Of a stretch of 64,000 bases of DNA, positions 23,501 to 34,356 are shown one piece after another. The DNA comes from Phaeotremella fagi (lineage: Eukaryota > Basidiomycota > Tremellomycetes > Tremellales > Phaeotremellaceae). The notes beneath the pieces are model-generated. The model did no database searches. It saw only the letters and a program-made list of their open reading frames with translations, and had not been told where the DNA came from. Both the position numbers and the translations under genes were made by a program. Position 1 is the stretch's first letter, and every line of letters starts with the position of its first letter. The stretch covers positions 930,001 to 994,000 of the forward strand of contig BCHU01000008.1 in the NCBI GenBank assembly GCA_001599715.1, read 5' to 3'.

Positions 23501-25162
23501 CGCAGTTTCGTACCGAAAGCACCTAGACCTGCATTCATGGGTCACGCAATCCTCATCGCCGAAGAACTAGTGAAATTCTTCGAAAGATGTCCTCAAGATC
23601 TAAAACAAATAATCGCCAGTTCATACAATCAATCTGAATGGGAAGCCTTTGTCGAGGGTTCACTAAGAGAAACGAAAGATAAAGATGCGAGACCTTTGGC
23701 CGGTGGGAAACCTTTACCACTGTCTGTTCCGATGATTAGTTCGGATAGTATGAGGAAGAGTGAGAGTAGCGAAGATGAGGGGAGTAGTGATGATGACGAT
23801 GACGAGCAGCGGAATTCGAAATTCGGTGAACCGCTTAGTAGGACTTCGGCTGGTGATGAGAATAGGTTTAATCGGACTGGGAATAATTCTGGATTTGGAT
23901 TCTCGGGGAGTGATGGTGGTGATAACGATGATGATGATAGTCAGGTAAGTGGGAGATTGAGTCGAATTGGTGCAAACGCTGATATTTATCTTCTTGTATT
24001 AGACTTGGGGTATCGCTGGATCCTCACGGATTAGACATTTGGATTCTTCGGATGAAGATGACGACGACGCTGATTGGTTACGACCTAGTTCATCTAATCT
24101 TGAAACAGGGAGTGATGATGGATTCGGGGTGAGTAGTGCTGGGTTGTGAGAGAAGCGTGGCTGACGACTGTACTATCAGACTTTCCAGAGTTCCGGGAGA
24201 ACGGTCAATGATGATCTCAATGATGTAAGTTGGCTATCATTCTTTATCAAACAAAAATCTGATCTGAGTTATAGGACGACGCATGGGGTACATTCAATTC
24301 AGCCACTACGTCCACCTCTGAAAACCCTTTCGAAGACGATGAGGAGAACTTCGTGCCGACTACAGACGCTTATGCAGCCTTCCGATCGGATCCATTAACA
24401 CCAAGTGACTGGGCTTCAGAGTTCGATAACGAATTTAGATCCTCTGGAAGGATAGAAACAGCTTGGTCGGCCGATGATGAGTTGGATAACGACGGTGAAG
24501 GTGATGGTGATGGTGATGGACCGGCTATTGTGGTTCCGAACCTGAACGATGATAGTGGTGATGAGGATTTGGTTGTTGGACTTGGAGAGAGGAATTTGAT
24601 GGATACCCCAACATCAACTTGGAGTTTCACTGGGGAAGACGATGGTGAAGATTTACCGCCTACTATCTCACCTACTATTGCAGATTCGTCTGTGTTCGAG
24701 GGAATCAAGAAGGCTTCTAGTGATATCATCACACCGTTAGGTAACTCCATGGAAACTTTACATATTGAGGAGAAAGAAATATCAACATCAACGGCATCAA
24801 CCACTACGACACCTATAACCATACCACGCAGGAATTCCATCACTACCAACACCAACACCGCCATCTCCACTTCACCCACGAACCCCATCCCCACCCGTTC
24901 ACCGTTAGATACAAACACCCCAACAGCCCATCCAGCAAGTACCATAATAAAATACGGAGAAACCATCTCCCCACCAGATCCAGCTTTACTAGCAGCAGCC
25001 TCGAAAGATGAACCCCTAGGTCCTGGGGTTAGTGGAGATACCGTGGTCAAAGATGGGATGTTGGAAAGAATGGTTGATGGGGAAATGATTGTTGTTCCTC
25101 AAGATGAAATTGTTAGAGCTGAAGAAGCTGAGACTGAGAGAGTTAGGGATTTGGAGAGTTAG
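20560..25162 (+). CDS. SAPS-family regulator of Sit4/PP6 phosphatase
   Basis: Ten exons: 20560-20690, 20766-21257, 21308-21605, 21653-22438, 22492-23214, 23271-23452, 23506-23944, 24003-24128, 24180-24224, 24275-25162; 1369 aa. The N-terminus (MLWRFSFASASTLDVLLSRE, then KLVSYLSKEDSIKSLLQWV) and the core (PLTFERFRIIELYAELLHSS, DLFFEYPNNDFLHHVVYDLL, GHAILIAEELVKFFE) are classic SAPS-domain sequence, as in yeast Sap155/Sap190 and animal PP6 regulatory subunits. Acidic Ser-rich linkers interrupt the helical repeat, and the last ~300 residues are disordered. Known role: binding the Sit4/PP6 catalytic subunit for G1/S, TOR and membrane functions. The length is large for the family because of low-complexity insertions. 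Confidence 0.9.
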
Positions 25163-25423
25163 ATTTTATATATATACATTGATTTTGAGTTTGGTTTCTG
25201 TGCTTTTTGACATTACATGCATGAGATCCGGGAATTTAAGCTTAATTTTGCGTGGTGTGTGGTGGTGACGTTAGAAATTTGATTGACGTCATAGGTTGTA
25301 GGTTGGATCATTGGCCATGATGGTTGGTGCGGGTGACATTACAAAGTGGTGTGGTGTATAAATAGAGTGAGGATCATCCATTTCCATCTCTTCCAACAAC
25401 ATACGAGTAAAGTCCATAAAACA

Positions 25424-27115
25424 ATGTATCGCTCTCTACGTCTCTTACGTCCCACCCACCTCCCTTCAACTCGAATCATCCCCCTCAACCCGATCCAACT
25501 GAGTTTACGAACGATCTCAACCACATCCACTAGTTTCAACGATAAATCCAAATCGAAGTTGACAACCAACAATCAATCGGATGCAAGACCAACAACCAAA
25601 GGTGTGGATTATCAACATGCTACATCGAACGCTTCCGAGGAGGTAGGTTTCCTCTGTAGGTGATGATGATGATGATGCTGATCAGGTTTTAGGCTAAGAA
25701 CGTCGCTAATTCATTCGCTGAGATGATCTCTGGTAAATCCGTTCAAGCTGCTGCAGCTGGTGCGAGAGAAATTTCAAGTCATTCACATGGTGGGAATGTT
25801 AAAGAGGATTTTGTGAGTCGATGTTTGGGGTCAGGTCTTCTGATACTGATAATGTACAACAGGTTAGTCTGACTTCTAGTATGATCACCGCTGTTCCTAA
25901 ACCGATTTTGTATTTCGGTTTGGCGGGGACGTTACCTTATCTAGGTACTTCTGTTGGAACGATCGTCTTAGCTCGTGAAGCAGCTGCTAAAACTTCCGGT
26001 AAGTCACCAAACAACCAAATCAAAGATCCAATGCTGACTTCGATTAGACGGTATAAAAGCTCTCACAAGTCTAGATCTCGAATCAACTTTATCAGCTCTT
26101 CATACCCTAGAACACGTCCAGATCACCTATGGAGCTATCATCCTCAGTTTCTTAGGTGCTTTACATTGGGGTATGGAATTTTCAAAATTGGGCGGTATAC
26201 ATGGATACAGTCGTTTGATTGTTGGGACTATACCTGTTCTCGTTGCTTGGCCAACGACTTTTTTGACTCATGGGGTCGCTTTGATTGCTCAATGGTGTGG
26301 ATTTACGGGGATGTGGTTCTTGGATCAAAGAGCTAGTACTGCTGGATGGAGTGGGTTGATTTTTGTTGTTGTCAACTTGATTTTGTGAACTGATCCATAG
26401 CGTAGCACCATATTGGTATTCAACTTATCGATTCTATCTATCTATCATAGTGGGATTTTCGATCATTGGTACACTAGCCGGTACAGGTTATTACGGAGCA
26501 GGTGCAGGTGCAGTAACCGACGCCAACGGGAAACATTATCAACACACCACCGAAAGAACTTCATCCCTCAAAAGACTTGATCGAGTCAAGGAAAAGAATT
26601 TCCCAACCAAAGAGGGAACTCGAGTTGGCAAAGTCTCTGGGAAAGTTGGTGGAGACGTTGAAGTGACTGATGAAGAGTCTGATGGGGGTTTCGTTCATTT
26701 GACGAATGTACGGGCTAAAGAGGAGAAGGTTGCGGAGGAGAAGAAGGCTGCTGAGGAAGCTGCTAAGAAGGAGAAGGCGGAGAAACAGGATAAGAAGGAT
26801 GAGAAACAACAGGATAAGGCTCCTGGGAGTATGAAGGATGACGCTAAGAATAGGACGGGGAAGAATGAGAAGGAGAAGGAGAAGGGTGAGGATAAGAAGG
26901 ACGAGAAGAAAGATGAAAAGAGTGATAAGGGAAGTGAGAAGAAGGATGACGGAAAGAAGGATGACGAAAAGAAAGACGCTGGAAAGAAAGAAGACACTAA
27001 AAAAAGTGAAGATAACAAATCAGATCCTTCTAAAGGTGATGGAAAATCTCAACAGAAACTTGATAATCCTGACGCAAAAGGTGAAGCTGGAAAGGGAACT
27101 ACTGGAAAGAAATAA
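25424..27115 (+). CDS. DUF3429/TMEM69-like mitochondrial membrane protein with Lys-rich tail
   Basis: Exons 25424-25642, 25693-25812, 25863-25998, 26048-26350, 26406-27115; 495 aa. The N-terminus (MYRSLRLLRPTHLPSTRII, no acidic residues) looks like a mitochondrial presequence. The middle has the DUF3429 pattern: VPKPILYFGLAGTLPYLG, YGAIILSFLGALHWGMEF and several later hydrophobic spans (GTIPVLVAWPTTFLTHGVA; LSIIVGFSIIGTLAG). After residue ~330 the protein becomes an extreme Lys/Glu/Asp tract (units such as KKDEKKDEKSDKG), about 110 residues long, not usual in the family. Inner-membrane location is inferred; function of the family is poorly known. Confidence 0.8.
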
Positions 27116-27266
27116 ATTCAACGCCATTGGACAGTGAGAATGTGGTTTTTTATGTATCCGATCGAAATTAGGTAGTTGACATTGTGAATAATCAAAATAT
27201 GTATCGATTTTTTTTCCGCTCACACTGAATCGGAGTCTCGTTGGTGTCCATCTCCTCTACCACTTC

Positions 27267-27728
27267 TCACTTCCCTTTCCACATCTCTCTGATTGATTCG
27301 AACATCTCCTCAGCTTCTTTAATAGTACTGGGATATAACACATCGGTAGCCACCAAATCATATTGCGAAGTATGTACAGCTTTGAATAACATTTTTAATG
27401 AGACCGGTTTGGCATAGTTCCAAGGTGTACTCGACCAAATGAATTTAGTTGGTCGTGTTGTACTCGAATCGATTGAATGATAACCAGGTATATCCTCTTG
27501 AGTGTCGTGTCTGAACAATGACCCAGCGGGAATGAACAACAGTTGACTAGAATTTTTATTGCTGTTTTCTCCTTTCTCGACCAGGACTATGTTACGAAGT
27601 GAATACTGTACACGTTCTTCGTGGCCTCTTGAGGAATCTGGTGCTGTCGCAGATAGATACATGTTACCTTCATCCCATAAAGATTGGTTTCCTGTGTATA
27701 GATTGATACTTCTCTTGTCGTATGGCAT
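27267..27728 (-). CDS. Orphan protein, family A copy 1
   Basis: Single exon, 153 aa from ATG 27728 (MPYDKRSINLYTG). The start is chosen there because its paralogue begins at the equivalent position; the frame stays open upstream to 27830 only through AT-rich promoter-like sequence. It aligns with the product at 28086-28568: INLYT/ITLYT near the start, LLFIP/LFFFP, KFIWSS/PFIWVD, DLVATD/TLIATV, and SIREMWKGK/EVREKWVKEN at the end. No signal peptide, membrane span or known domain. Function unknown. Confidence 0.7.
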   Translation of the reverse strand: MPYDKRSINLYTGNQSLWDEGNMYLSATAPDSSRGHEERVQYSLRNIVLVEKGENSNKNSSQLLFIPAGSLFRHDTQEDIPGYHSIDSSTTRPTKFIWSSTPWNYAKPVSLKMLFKAVHTSQYDLVATDVLYPSTIKEAEEMFESIREMWKGK

Positions 27729-28085
27729 TTTGCTTGAAAAGAATTGTTCAGAACAAAAGGTTAACAAATTTGATTGCAGACAATTAGAGGATATTTTATT
27801 AGTGTAGATTGATAGCTTCCCTTGGTACAAAGGATCGTATCTTCATTTGAGCACCCCGATCATTAAAGTACTGTTCATGAAGATTTTTGAATAGCAGGAG
27901 AGGCATTTCAAAAGGTACCTCTCAAACCACTGAATTGACTGTCGTACTGCAGTACAAGACTGAACACAAGGATCTCCTACAACCCGTGCATTTACTGTAC
28001 GTAAGGTATGGATTAGTGTATAAAAGCTAATCGTTACTGCTACTATCTTATCCAAACTCTTAACTACAAACTACATAAAGATCTA

Positions 28086-28568
28086 TCAATTTTCTTTGAC
28101 CCACTTTTCTCTGACCTCTTTAAGCAAACTCCCCATCTCATTATAACCAGGATTAGAATCAACAGTTGCTATCAAGGTAAATTGTGAGAAATCCCCATTC
28201 ATACTGTATCTCGCTTCAGCGTCGCGACTTTCTCCAGCGGGAGAATCAACCCAAATGAACGGACCATCAAATTGACGAAACTTTGAACAAGAAACGAATT
28301 GACTCGGTGCCGTTGTGGAAGTTTTGATTGAACGAGTATGTTTGGGAAAGAAGAATAACGGAACTTTCTTCTTGTATTCGCTTGTGAAGGTTGTATGAGG
28401 AGGATAATTTGCCAAAATTAGATTTTGTGATGCTGAGGCGGAGGGAGTTTTATTTGAGGGTGTATAGTTTGAGGTTTCGCTACAGAGATATTCGGAGTTG
28501 TTTTGCCAGGTTGATTCTTTTTCGGGACTTTCTGTGTAGAGAGTGATGTTTGATTTGGTGGTTGACAT
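28086..28568 (-). CDS. Orphan protein, family A copy 2
   Basis: Single exon, 160 aa (MSTTKSNITLYTES). Tandem, same-strand paralogue of 27267-27728, about 360 bp upstream of it, with the shared motifs listed there and strong divergence between them. Soluble and without a known domain. Its upstream region (28740-28770) has GTAC-rich palindromic sequence (CTGTAC-6 nt-GTACAG). Confidence 0.7.
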   Translation of the reverse strand: MSTTKSNITLYTESPEKESTWQNNSEYLCSETSNYTPSNKTPSASASQNLILANYPPHTTFTSEYKKKVPLFFFPKHTRSIKTSTTAPSQFVSCSKFRQFDGPFIWVDSPAGESRDAEARYSMNGDFSQFTLIATVDSNPGYNEMGSLLKEVREKWVKEN

Positions 28569-29133
28569 GATAGGTGTGGTGTTTTTTAGGTTGAAGGTGT
28601 GAAGACGATAGTTGGATTTTGACTTGAATGTTTGTTTGTTTATACATCAATAAACAGATATATAACCTTGTTGTAACAGAGAAACAAAGGTTTTGGATGA
28701 AAGGTTTTATGAAAGGTATATTTATAAGGAAGAAATTGTTTCACGACTGTACATTTACGTACAGTATGTCGAGCACAGCGTGAAACTGTGCCACATTCGA
28801 TCTGTGTATAGGATGTTATATCCAATTGGCTTTTCTAAGTAAGATTCAAGTAGTTTTATAGGATTACATCACCAGGATTTGTTAACACTGAGAAAAAGAT
28901 GAGAACTTTGGACTCTTTGTAACTGTACAGCGCTATTTTGGGGGTTTAAAAGTCCAGTACTGAGTGAATGTGTTAATGAATGGATGTGGCGCCTTCATCT
29001 CCATTCATGCGGTGGTGGAGATTGTCTTCAAAGGATCTTTCTTTTGATATAATAAGTATTACCATCAATATCTACCATTTGATGATACAGACATCTCGTT
29101 TTTCTTCAATAAGAGATTGCGGCAACCGAAGTA

Positions 29134-30030
29134 ATGTCTCTCCCATCTAAAGCATCTACACCAAGACTCATCCCAATTCCTCTACCAGATGTGTCAACTT
29201 TACATATCAGACCGAACCCTCTTACGTTTTCAACCGAGTTAAACAGAGACGATGGAGTGATTTTTGATAATACTCTTGGGCTGGATAAAGGAAAAGAGGA
29301 TCAAATGAGCCCTTCATGGTATGTATAGTACCACCAAACCCATATCCTCCATCGTTGACGAAGAAGTAGGCTGGAAAACTCATCTTTCCATAATCCCCCT
29401 ATGATATTCCATCCTTCACCGATCAGATTACCTCCACTCATCAAGTTAGAAGATGAGAAGACTAAACCCCAACCCATATCTCATGAGTAAGTTGAATTCC
29501 CATCTTGTCATATCCGTTCTGGACACTAAATAATTCTCATTCCCGAATGAAACAGTTCACCACCGTGGATCAAAGAGATTCATCATTTCTATGATCAAGA
29601 ACAACCGATTTTCAGACCGTCTTTATCACCAACTCGTAGATCTCTATCATCGATTCATTCAACCAGATCCAAAACCATCTCATTGTATATCCCGAAAAGA
29701 CAACAAAGCATCTCAAATCGTCCAAACAAAATTTTGAAACTTGAAATACCCGAGGTCGATGATGACGACGATTCAATTCATTTATTACCTTTCAGTCCTA
29801 ATGCCGAAAGATTGACTCCTTTACAGGAGAGAGGTAAAGAAGCGGTTGATCGAATTAGAGTACCCGATGGGGATGATTTGTTTTTAAAACGTTTAGATAG
29901 TCGGTTGAATTTTGTTTCTAAAGAACCTGTCGTGTTTTGTCAGAATGAGGATTCGTTGTATCAAAATGTCGAATCTTTCAGGGAGGAGAACGACGAAGTG
30001 AAGTTGCAGGATCCGATGGAAATCGAATGA
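29134..30030 (+). CDS. Unknown acidic protein
   Basis: Exons 29134-29318, 29370-29486 and 29556-30030; 258 aa, both introns close in frame. It starts MSLPSKASTPRLIPIPLPDV. It has a Ser/Thr/Arg-rich middle (SPTRRSLSSIHSTRSK), an acidic patch (EVDDDDDS), and a charged C-terminus. No signal peptide, membrane span or known fold. It is the only multi-exon gene in this orphan block. Confidence 0.7.
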
Positions 30031-30477
30031 CTGTACGTGGATGATAACAGATTGGTTTTGAGTAGCAGAATGTATCTGCAAGAGAAATTCTCGATTGGGA
30101 TTCTATACATGTTTTTTGCAGTAATGTACGGTGTGTCACCACCTAAAACGAATGTACTGTACTCGACTATACGAGTACAGTACTCATACTGTAACGACAT
30201 TGTGGCACTCACTTGGATTACAGTACATCCTTTCACTTGATGGAATGCCATAGAAAATCTCAATCCTTTCATATCCTATCTTTTGTCCCGATATGTCTTC
30301 TACTCCTGACAGTATTCACACATAAAATAAGCAGTAAAAGCCCACAAGTCTTCTCTCTTTTACTTTCACTTTCAAATATTGCCACCAACAAATTCATTTG
30401 ATCTTTCACTTAGTAAGTTTTGTTTATTACCTTGAAACTACTGTCTACTACCACTGACTGGGAAAAGTCTCTTTATC
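30031..30477. promoter_or_regulatory. Promoter region with 12-bp inverted repeat of GTAC units
   Basis: Perfect inverted repeat: GTACTGTACTCG at 30154-30165 and CGAGTACAGTAC at 30172-30183, spacer ACTATA. Further GTAC-containing words lie on both sides. From about 30188 to the ATG at 30478 the region closely matches 31255-31529, ahead of the next paralogue, including the stretch GTGGCACTCACTTGGA and a CT-rich segment. Confidence 0.7.
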
Positions 30478-31068
30478 ATGAGTAGTACATCCGATAAAAT
30501 CACTCAACTCAGTCAGCTCCTTCAAGGTCTTGATCTCAGTATAGAGGATCTTGAGTCTTTTTTACTGGAGAAGTTGAAAGATGAGTACAAAGTTAAGGTA
30601 ATTCGTTCTATTGGGTTAGGAGGTTTAGCAGCGCTCGAAGAAATGGAAGAGATCATTCAATCATGCGAAACCAACGTCCCTTTAACACCTACGAAATCTT
30701 TAACCCGCGGCAGTATGGGCTTTCAAAACCAAACGCTTCATGGTGCTTTTCATGATATAGAAAACAAGACAAAGAACGGGATGGGTGGTTATAAGAGTAA
30801 CAGATTTTGGGCTTGGTTTTATCAAAGCGTCCCTCTTTCGGAGTGTAAGGAAAGCTGGTCAAGCGATGGTATACGATTCACATTCGATTCAGAGAAGAAA
30901 AAGGAGGTAATTGATCTCTTGAGATCTATGGTCTTGGAGAAGCCATTTGCTGGTAAAAGCAAATGGATGTTCGATGTAGAACTCACTGATAATTCAAACA
31001 AATCAATCAAGGGAGGAGGGCCACTGTATCTTTCCCTCCTATTATCCTCCGACTCGGATGATATGTAA
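30478..31068 (+). CDS. Orphan protein, family B copy 1
   Basis: Single exon, 196 aa. Shares with 31530-32117 the N-terminal LLQGLDLS, DLESF/DLESL, DEYKVKV/DEYSVKV, the GLAALEEMEEIIQS/GLTALENMEKVIQS helix, and the C-terminal PLSECKESWSSDGI/PLSECKKSWLKDGI and DSEKKKEVIDLL/DSEMKNEVIDRL. No transmembrane segment or signal peptide. Mainly helical by appearance; no known family. Copy of a tandem duplication that includes its promoter. Confidence 0.75.
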   Translation: MSSTSDKITQLSQLLQGLDLSIEDLESFLLEKLKDEYKVKVIRSIGLGGLAALEEMEEIIQSCETNVPLTPTKSLTRGSMGFQNQTLHGAFHDIENKTKNGMGGYKSNRFWAWFYQSVPLSECKESWSSDGIRFTFDSEKKKEVIDLLRSMVLEKPFAGKSKWMFDVELTDNSNKSIKGGGPLYLSLLLSSDSDDM

Positions 31069-31529
31069 AATTCTGTTGGTGTTGCTTTTTATAAATTAAC
31101 TTGTGCGAGATTATGTAATTGGGATATACTGTAATGAAGCCAAATGTCCACTCAGTTTGGTATATCCAAAATGCAGGAAACAGACCGTATGCATTTTCAC
31201 GAACATCATTATTTATCCATGGGACTCAACCAACGAAATGTACGGTATACTCGTACTGTAAGGACATTGTGGCACTCACTTGGAGTACATCCTTTCACTT
31301 AATGGAATGGCGTAGAAATTTCAATCCTTTCATATCCATCTTTTGTTCAGGTATGTCTTCTAACCCTGACAGTATTCACACATAAAATAAGAAGTCAATG
31401 CCCATAAGTCTTCTCTCTTTTACTTTCACTTTCAAATAATATTTTTTGCCACCATCAAATTCATTTGAATCTTTCACTTAGTAAGCATTGTCCATCACTG
31501 TCTACTGACATAGGAAAGTCTCTTTTGTA

Positions 31530-32117
31530 ATGAGTAGTCAATCCAAAAACGATACTAGATTCACCCATCTCCTTCAAGGTCTTGATCTCAGTAAACAAGA
31601 TCTTGAGTCTTTATGGCGTGTTATCACTGAACAGATTGAAGACGAGTACAGTGTTAAGGTATTTCGATCATTTGGGTTAAAAGGTTTAACGGCGCTCGAA
31701 AACATGGAAAAGGTAATTCAATCATATGGAGACACCGTCACTTTAAACCGTATCAGAGACGATCACCTTCCCTCTTTTGCGGCTTTTGAAAGTCAGAAGC
31801 TTCGTGGGGATTTTCATGATGAAGAAGACAAGGAAAATTATGGGAAAAAAAGTAATTCAGGTGAAAGGTTTAGTATTCAGTTTGAACAACATATCCCTCT
31901 TTCAGAGTGCAAGAAAAGTTGGTTGAAGGATGGTATACAAATCAAATTCGATTCAGAGATGAAAAATGAGGTTATCGATCGCTTGAAATCTACGCTTTTG
32001 GGGGGACGATTTCACTTCAGATCTGTATCAATGTCAGATGTAGAGTTCACCGATAGTTCGATTGGATCAATTGAGAGGAGATTACCGTCACAAATATCCT
32101 TCTTCTATTCAGGATGA
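31530..32117 (+). CDS. Orphan protein, family B copy 2
   Basis: Single exon, 195 aa, tandem paralogue of 30478-31068 (motifs given there). Identity is highest at both ends, while the central ~50 residues diverge, so the copies are not recent. Its 5' flank and 3' flank are also recognisable copies. Function unknown. Confidence 0.75.
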   Translation: MSSQSKNDTRFTHLLQGLDLSKQDLESLWRVITEQIEDEYSVKVFRSFGLKGLTALENMEKVIQSYGDTVTLNRIRDDHLPSFAAFESQKLRGDFHDEEDKENYGKKSNSGERFSIQFEQHIPLSECKKSWLKDGIQIKFDSEMKNEVIDRLKSTLLGGRFHFRSVSMSDVEFTDSSIGSIERRLPSQISFFYSG

Positions 32118-32446
32118 TTCTGTCGGTGTCTTTTTCTATTGGATGATGGTATGCGAGATTATGTATATTCGAATGATGAAGCAAGACGTGTCTCGCCAGT
32201 TTGGTATACCCAAAATTCAGCAAGTAAACCGTATGCATTTTCTCGACCATCAGAATTCATCCATTGAACTCATTTCTGTGCGAGAACATTCGCTTTTACA
32301 AGCAGATTTGTCAATGATACACACAAAAACCAAGTCAAAATGCCCCATTTTTGGATCAGTCAGTGATGCCTCCCTCTTGATTCAAATGATTTACGAGAAT
32401 TCAGTGTCCACACAGTATAGACGTAACTAACCCCTGCGTCACATAA
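32118..32446. other. 3' flank of family B gene, intergenic
   Basis: About 330 bp. The first part is the second copy of the duplicated 3' flank. Open frames here are not coding. Confidence 0.5.
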
Positions 32447-34144
32447 TCAGATTTCCCCATCAACCTTCCTCATCTTCAAACTCCTGCCATCTTTAATAAT
32501 CTCCACCCCGTCCTCACCAATCTCCACAGGCTCACTTCCATCAACGACTTCACCTTGTTCAAAGTCGTCAACATGTTTCTTGACTTCACCCTCCTCCAGT
32601 CCTGCTTCATCGACTTTTCTTTTAGTGTCCTGGTTGAAATTGTCTGATAGCTTCATGGCTTTAGCTGCTCGATTTTGGTGTTTCATATTTGGTTTTGATT
32701 TGGATGAAAAATTGTTGGTTCCTTCTGGATTTTCCACTGTCGGATTTTGGACTTCGTTGGACGTCGGTTCTGCTGTTTCGATTGACTCTGTGGTTTGAGG
32801 TACCGATTTATCCTTGGCAGCGCTGTTCCCATCGATACCGTGTTTCGCTTTTTGTACAGATTCTGCAAGTTGAGATGGATTGAACTGCACACCTGGGTTA
32901 GTGATCATACATAACGACGACTTACCTTCTTGAAGCGTTCATAATCTTGCACTACACATATACCAACCATGTTCTATGGTTTCATCGTCAGTATGTCCTC
33001 AATACTGCCAAACAACCCACCTTAAACAACTCAATCAATATCGTTCTATCTGGATTCTTCAAATCCACTTTATGTCCTCCTTCAAGTTTGGTAACCTCCT
33101 CAGCAACAGTCTTTATCATTTCCATTCTTTCAAGTTTATTAGAATTTCTCGATATGGTGTTTACTCCAAACTGCGATGAGTAGGTTAGGGTGGCATCGCA
33201 CATAGGGAGATCGGACTTACGGTAAGTGGTGTTTTTTCTGGAGTTTCGAAAGCTTTCGCTAGGACTGGTTTGGATGTTTCTGCTAAGAAGTGGAGAGTAG
33301 CTTGAGAGACTGCCGCTATAGGTACGATCCTTTGGATATACCTGTTGGGATGTTTGTCAATTGTTTGTTCATTATTCATGAAAGTTCGCGTACTTGAATG
33401 GCGTCTTTCCCGTTCTTTCGACCTCCTCAAGTAGCCTCGTAACCAGTCTTCCAGGATCCAAAGGAGGTAGAACATTGATATAAGCGACTGAGTCATCAAG
33501 TTCAGCTTTCAACTTTTGAACACGAAAAACTTACCACAAAGAATATCATATTTGCAAACTTGAAATCTTTTCGATTTTTTATTTTGATTGCCCATATCAC
33601 TCAATTCTTTCTTCAACATAGCTTCAAGGTCTAGATCGTCCTCTTCTTTCACTTCGACCTCTGCCGTTTCCGGGTAAAGCTCATCTGCAATCTAACGAAA
33701 TGATCAGCCCATCTTTTCAAAATCAAACGCAACCCACCTCCTCTAATTTTTCAACAAGTTCCCTCTCAGCTTCTCTTTCTTTACCTTTCATCGTAGTCGT
33801 GGAGATACCAGCATGATTCATGACTTCAGGCTAGATCATAAAAGAATTTCCATCAGTTCGGGCTCACCAAAACACGTAAGAGACCTTACCAGAGGTTTGA
33901 TACGATATCTATCCATTGGATAGACATTTGAAGGTTGCTCAGACTCTTCACCCTCGCGATCACCACGATTTACATTTCCATTTCCCCCTCTTCCTCTAGC
34001 ACCTCCTCGAGAACCACCTCGCCCTCGACCACCTCTATCACCAGAGACTGCAAATTTGTAGAACTTTTTCCTCTGAGCTGTAGGACCTCCTTCTTTACCT
34101 CCAGACCCTCTATTTCTACCACCTGATTTGGATGATTCTGCCAT
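32447..34144 (-). CDS. TAN1: TAN1-like tRNA acetyltransferase adaptor (THUMP domain)
   Basis: Eight exons: 33890-34144, 33738-33830, 33535-33691, 33394-33487, 33221-33341, 33021-33170, 32926-32973, 32447-32884; 451 aa. The first 85 residues are RGG-rich (GGRGRGGSRGGARGRGG), an RNA-binding extension not typical of yeast Tan1. The core has the THUMP/Tan1 pattern: VAYINVLPPLDPGRLVTRLL, YIQRIVPIAAVSQATL, FGVNTISRNSNKLERMEMI, GGHKVDLKNPDRTILIELFK and NMVGICVVQDYERFKK. The C-terminal ~145 residues are charged and disordered. Known role: with the acetyltransferase Kre33/NAT10, it directs ac4C12 formation in tRNA Ser and Leu. Divergent from the gene at 34357. Confidence 0.85.
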
Positions 34145-34356
34145 GATTAATCGATTGTTTTGGAGAAAAATTGAAGTCGAGGTTGCAGTTTGAACTATTG
34201 CACAAAACCTACGAAACGGAATCAATTCGTGACGCGGGGCTCCGTAAACAACGAGCCAAGTGAAGTTAAGCTTCTTTCTCACCAACCTGTTTGGACCCAA
34301 ACTTGACTGTATTCCTCGTGTCATTGTTGAGTCAAAACAGCATAGAACCTGTCGAA
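34145..34356. promoter_or_regulatory. Short divergent promoter between TAN1 and BRE4-like gene
   Basis: Only 212 bp separate the two start codons, so control elements are probably shared. No specific site is recognised. Confidence 0.5.

Larger units (their letters stand above)
30188..32260 (+). repeat. Tandem segmental duplication, unit about 1.05 kb
   Basis: Unit 1 (about 30188-31230) and unit 2 (about 31255-32260) each contain a promoter, the family B gene and a 3' flank. Promoter copies share runs such as CATTGTGGCACTCACTTGGA and CCTGACAGTATTCACACATA; the 3' flanks share CAGTTTGGTATA and ACCGTATGCATTTTC. Coding copies stay open in both. Confidence 0.8.

Noticed and set aside
32062..32430. 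122-codon plus-strand frame overlapping the end of family B copy 2
   Set aside because: It starts inside the real gene in another frame and covers the duplicated non-coding 3' flank.
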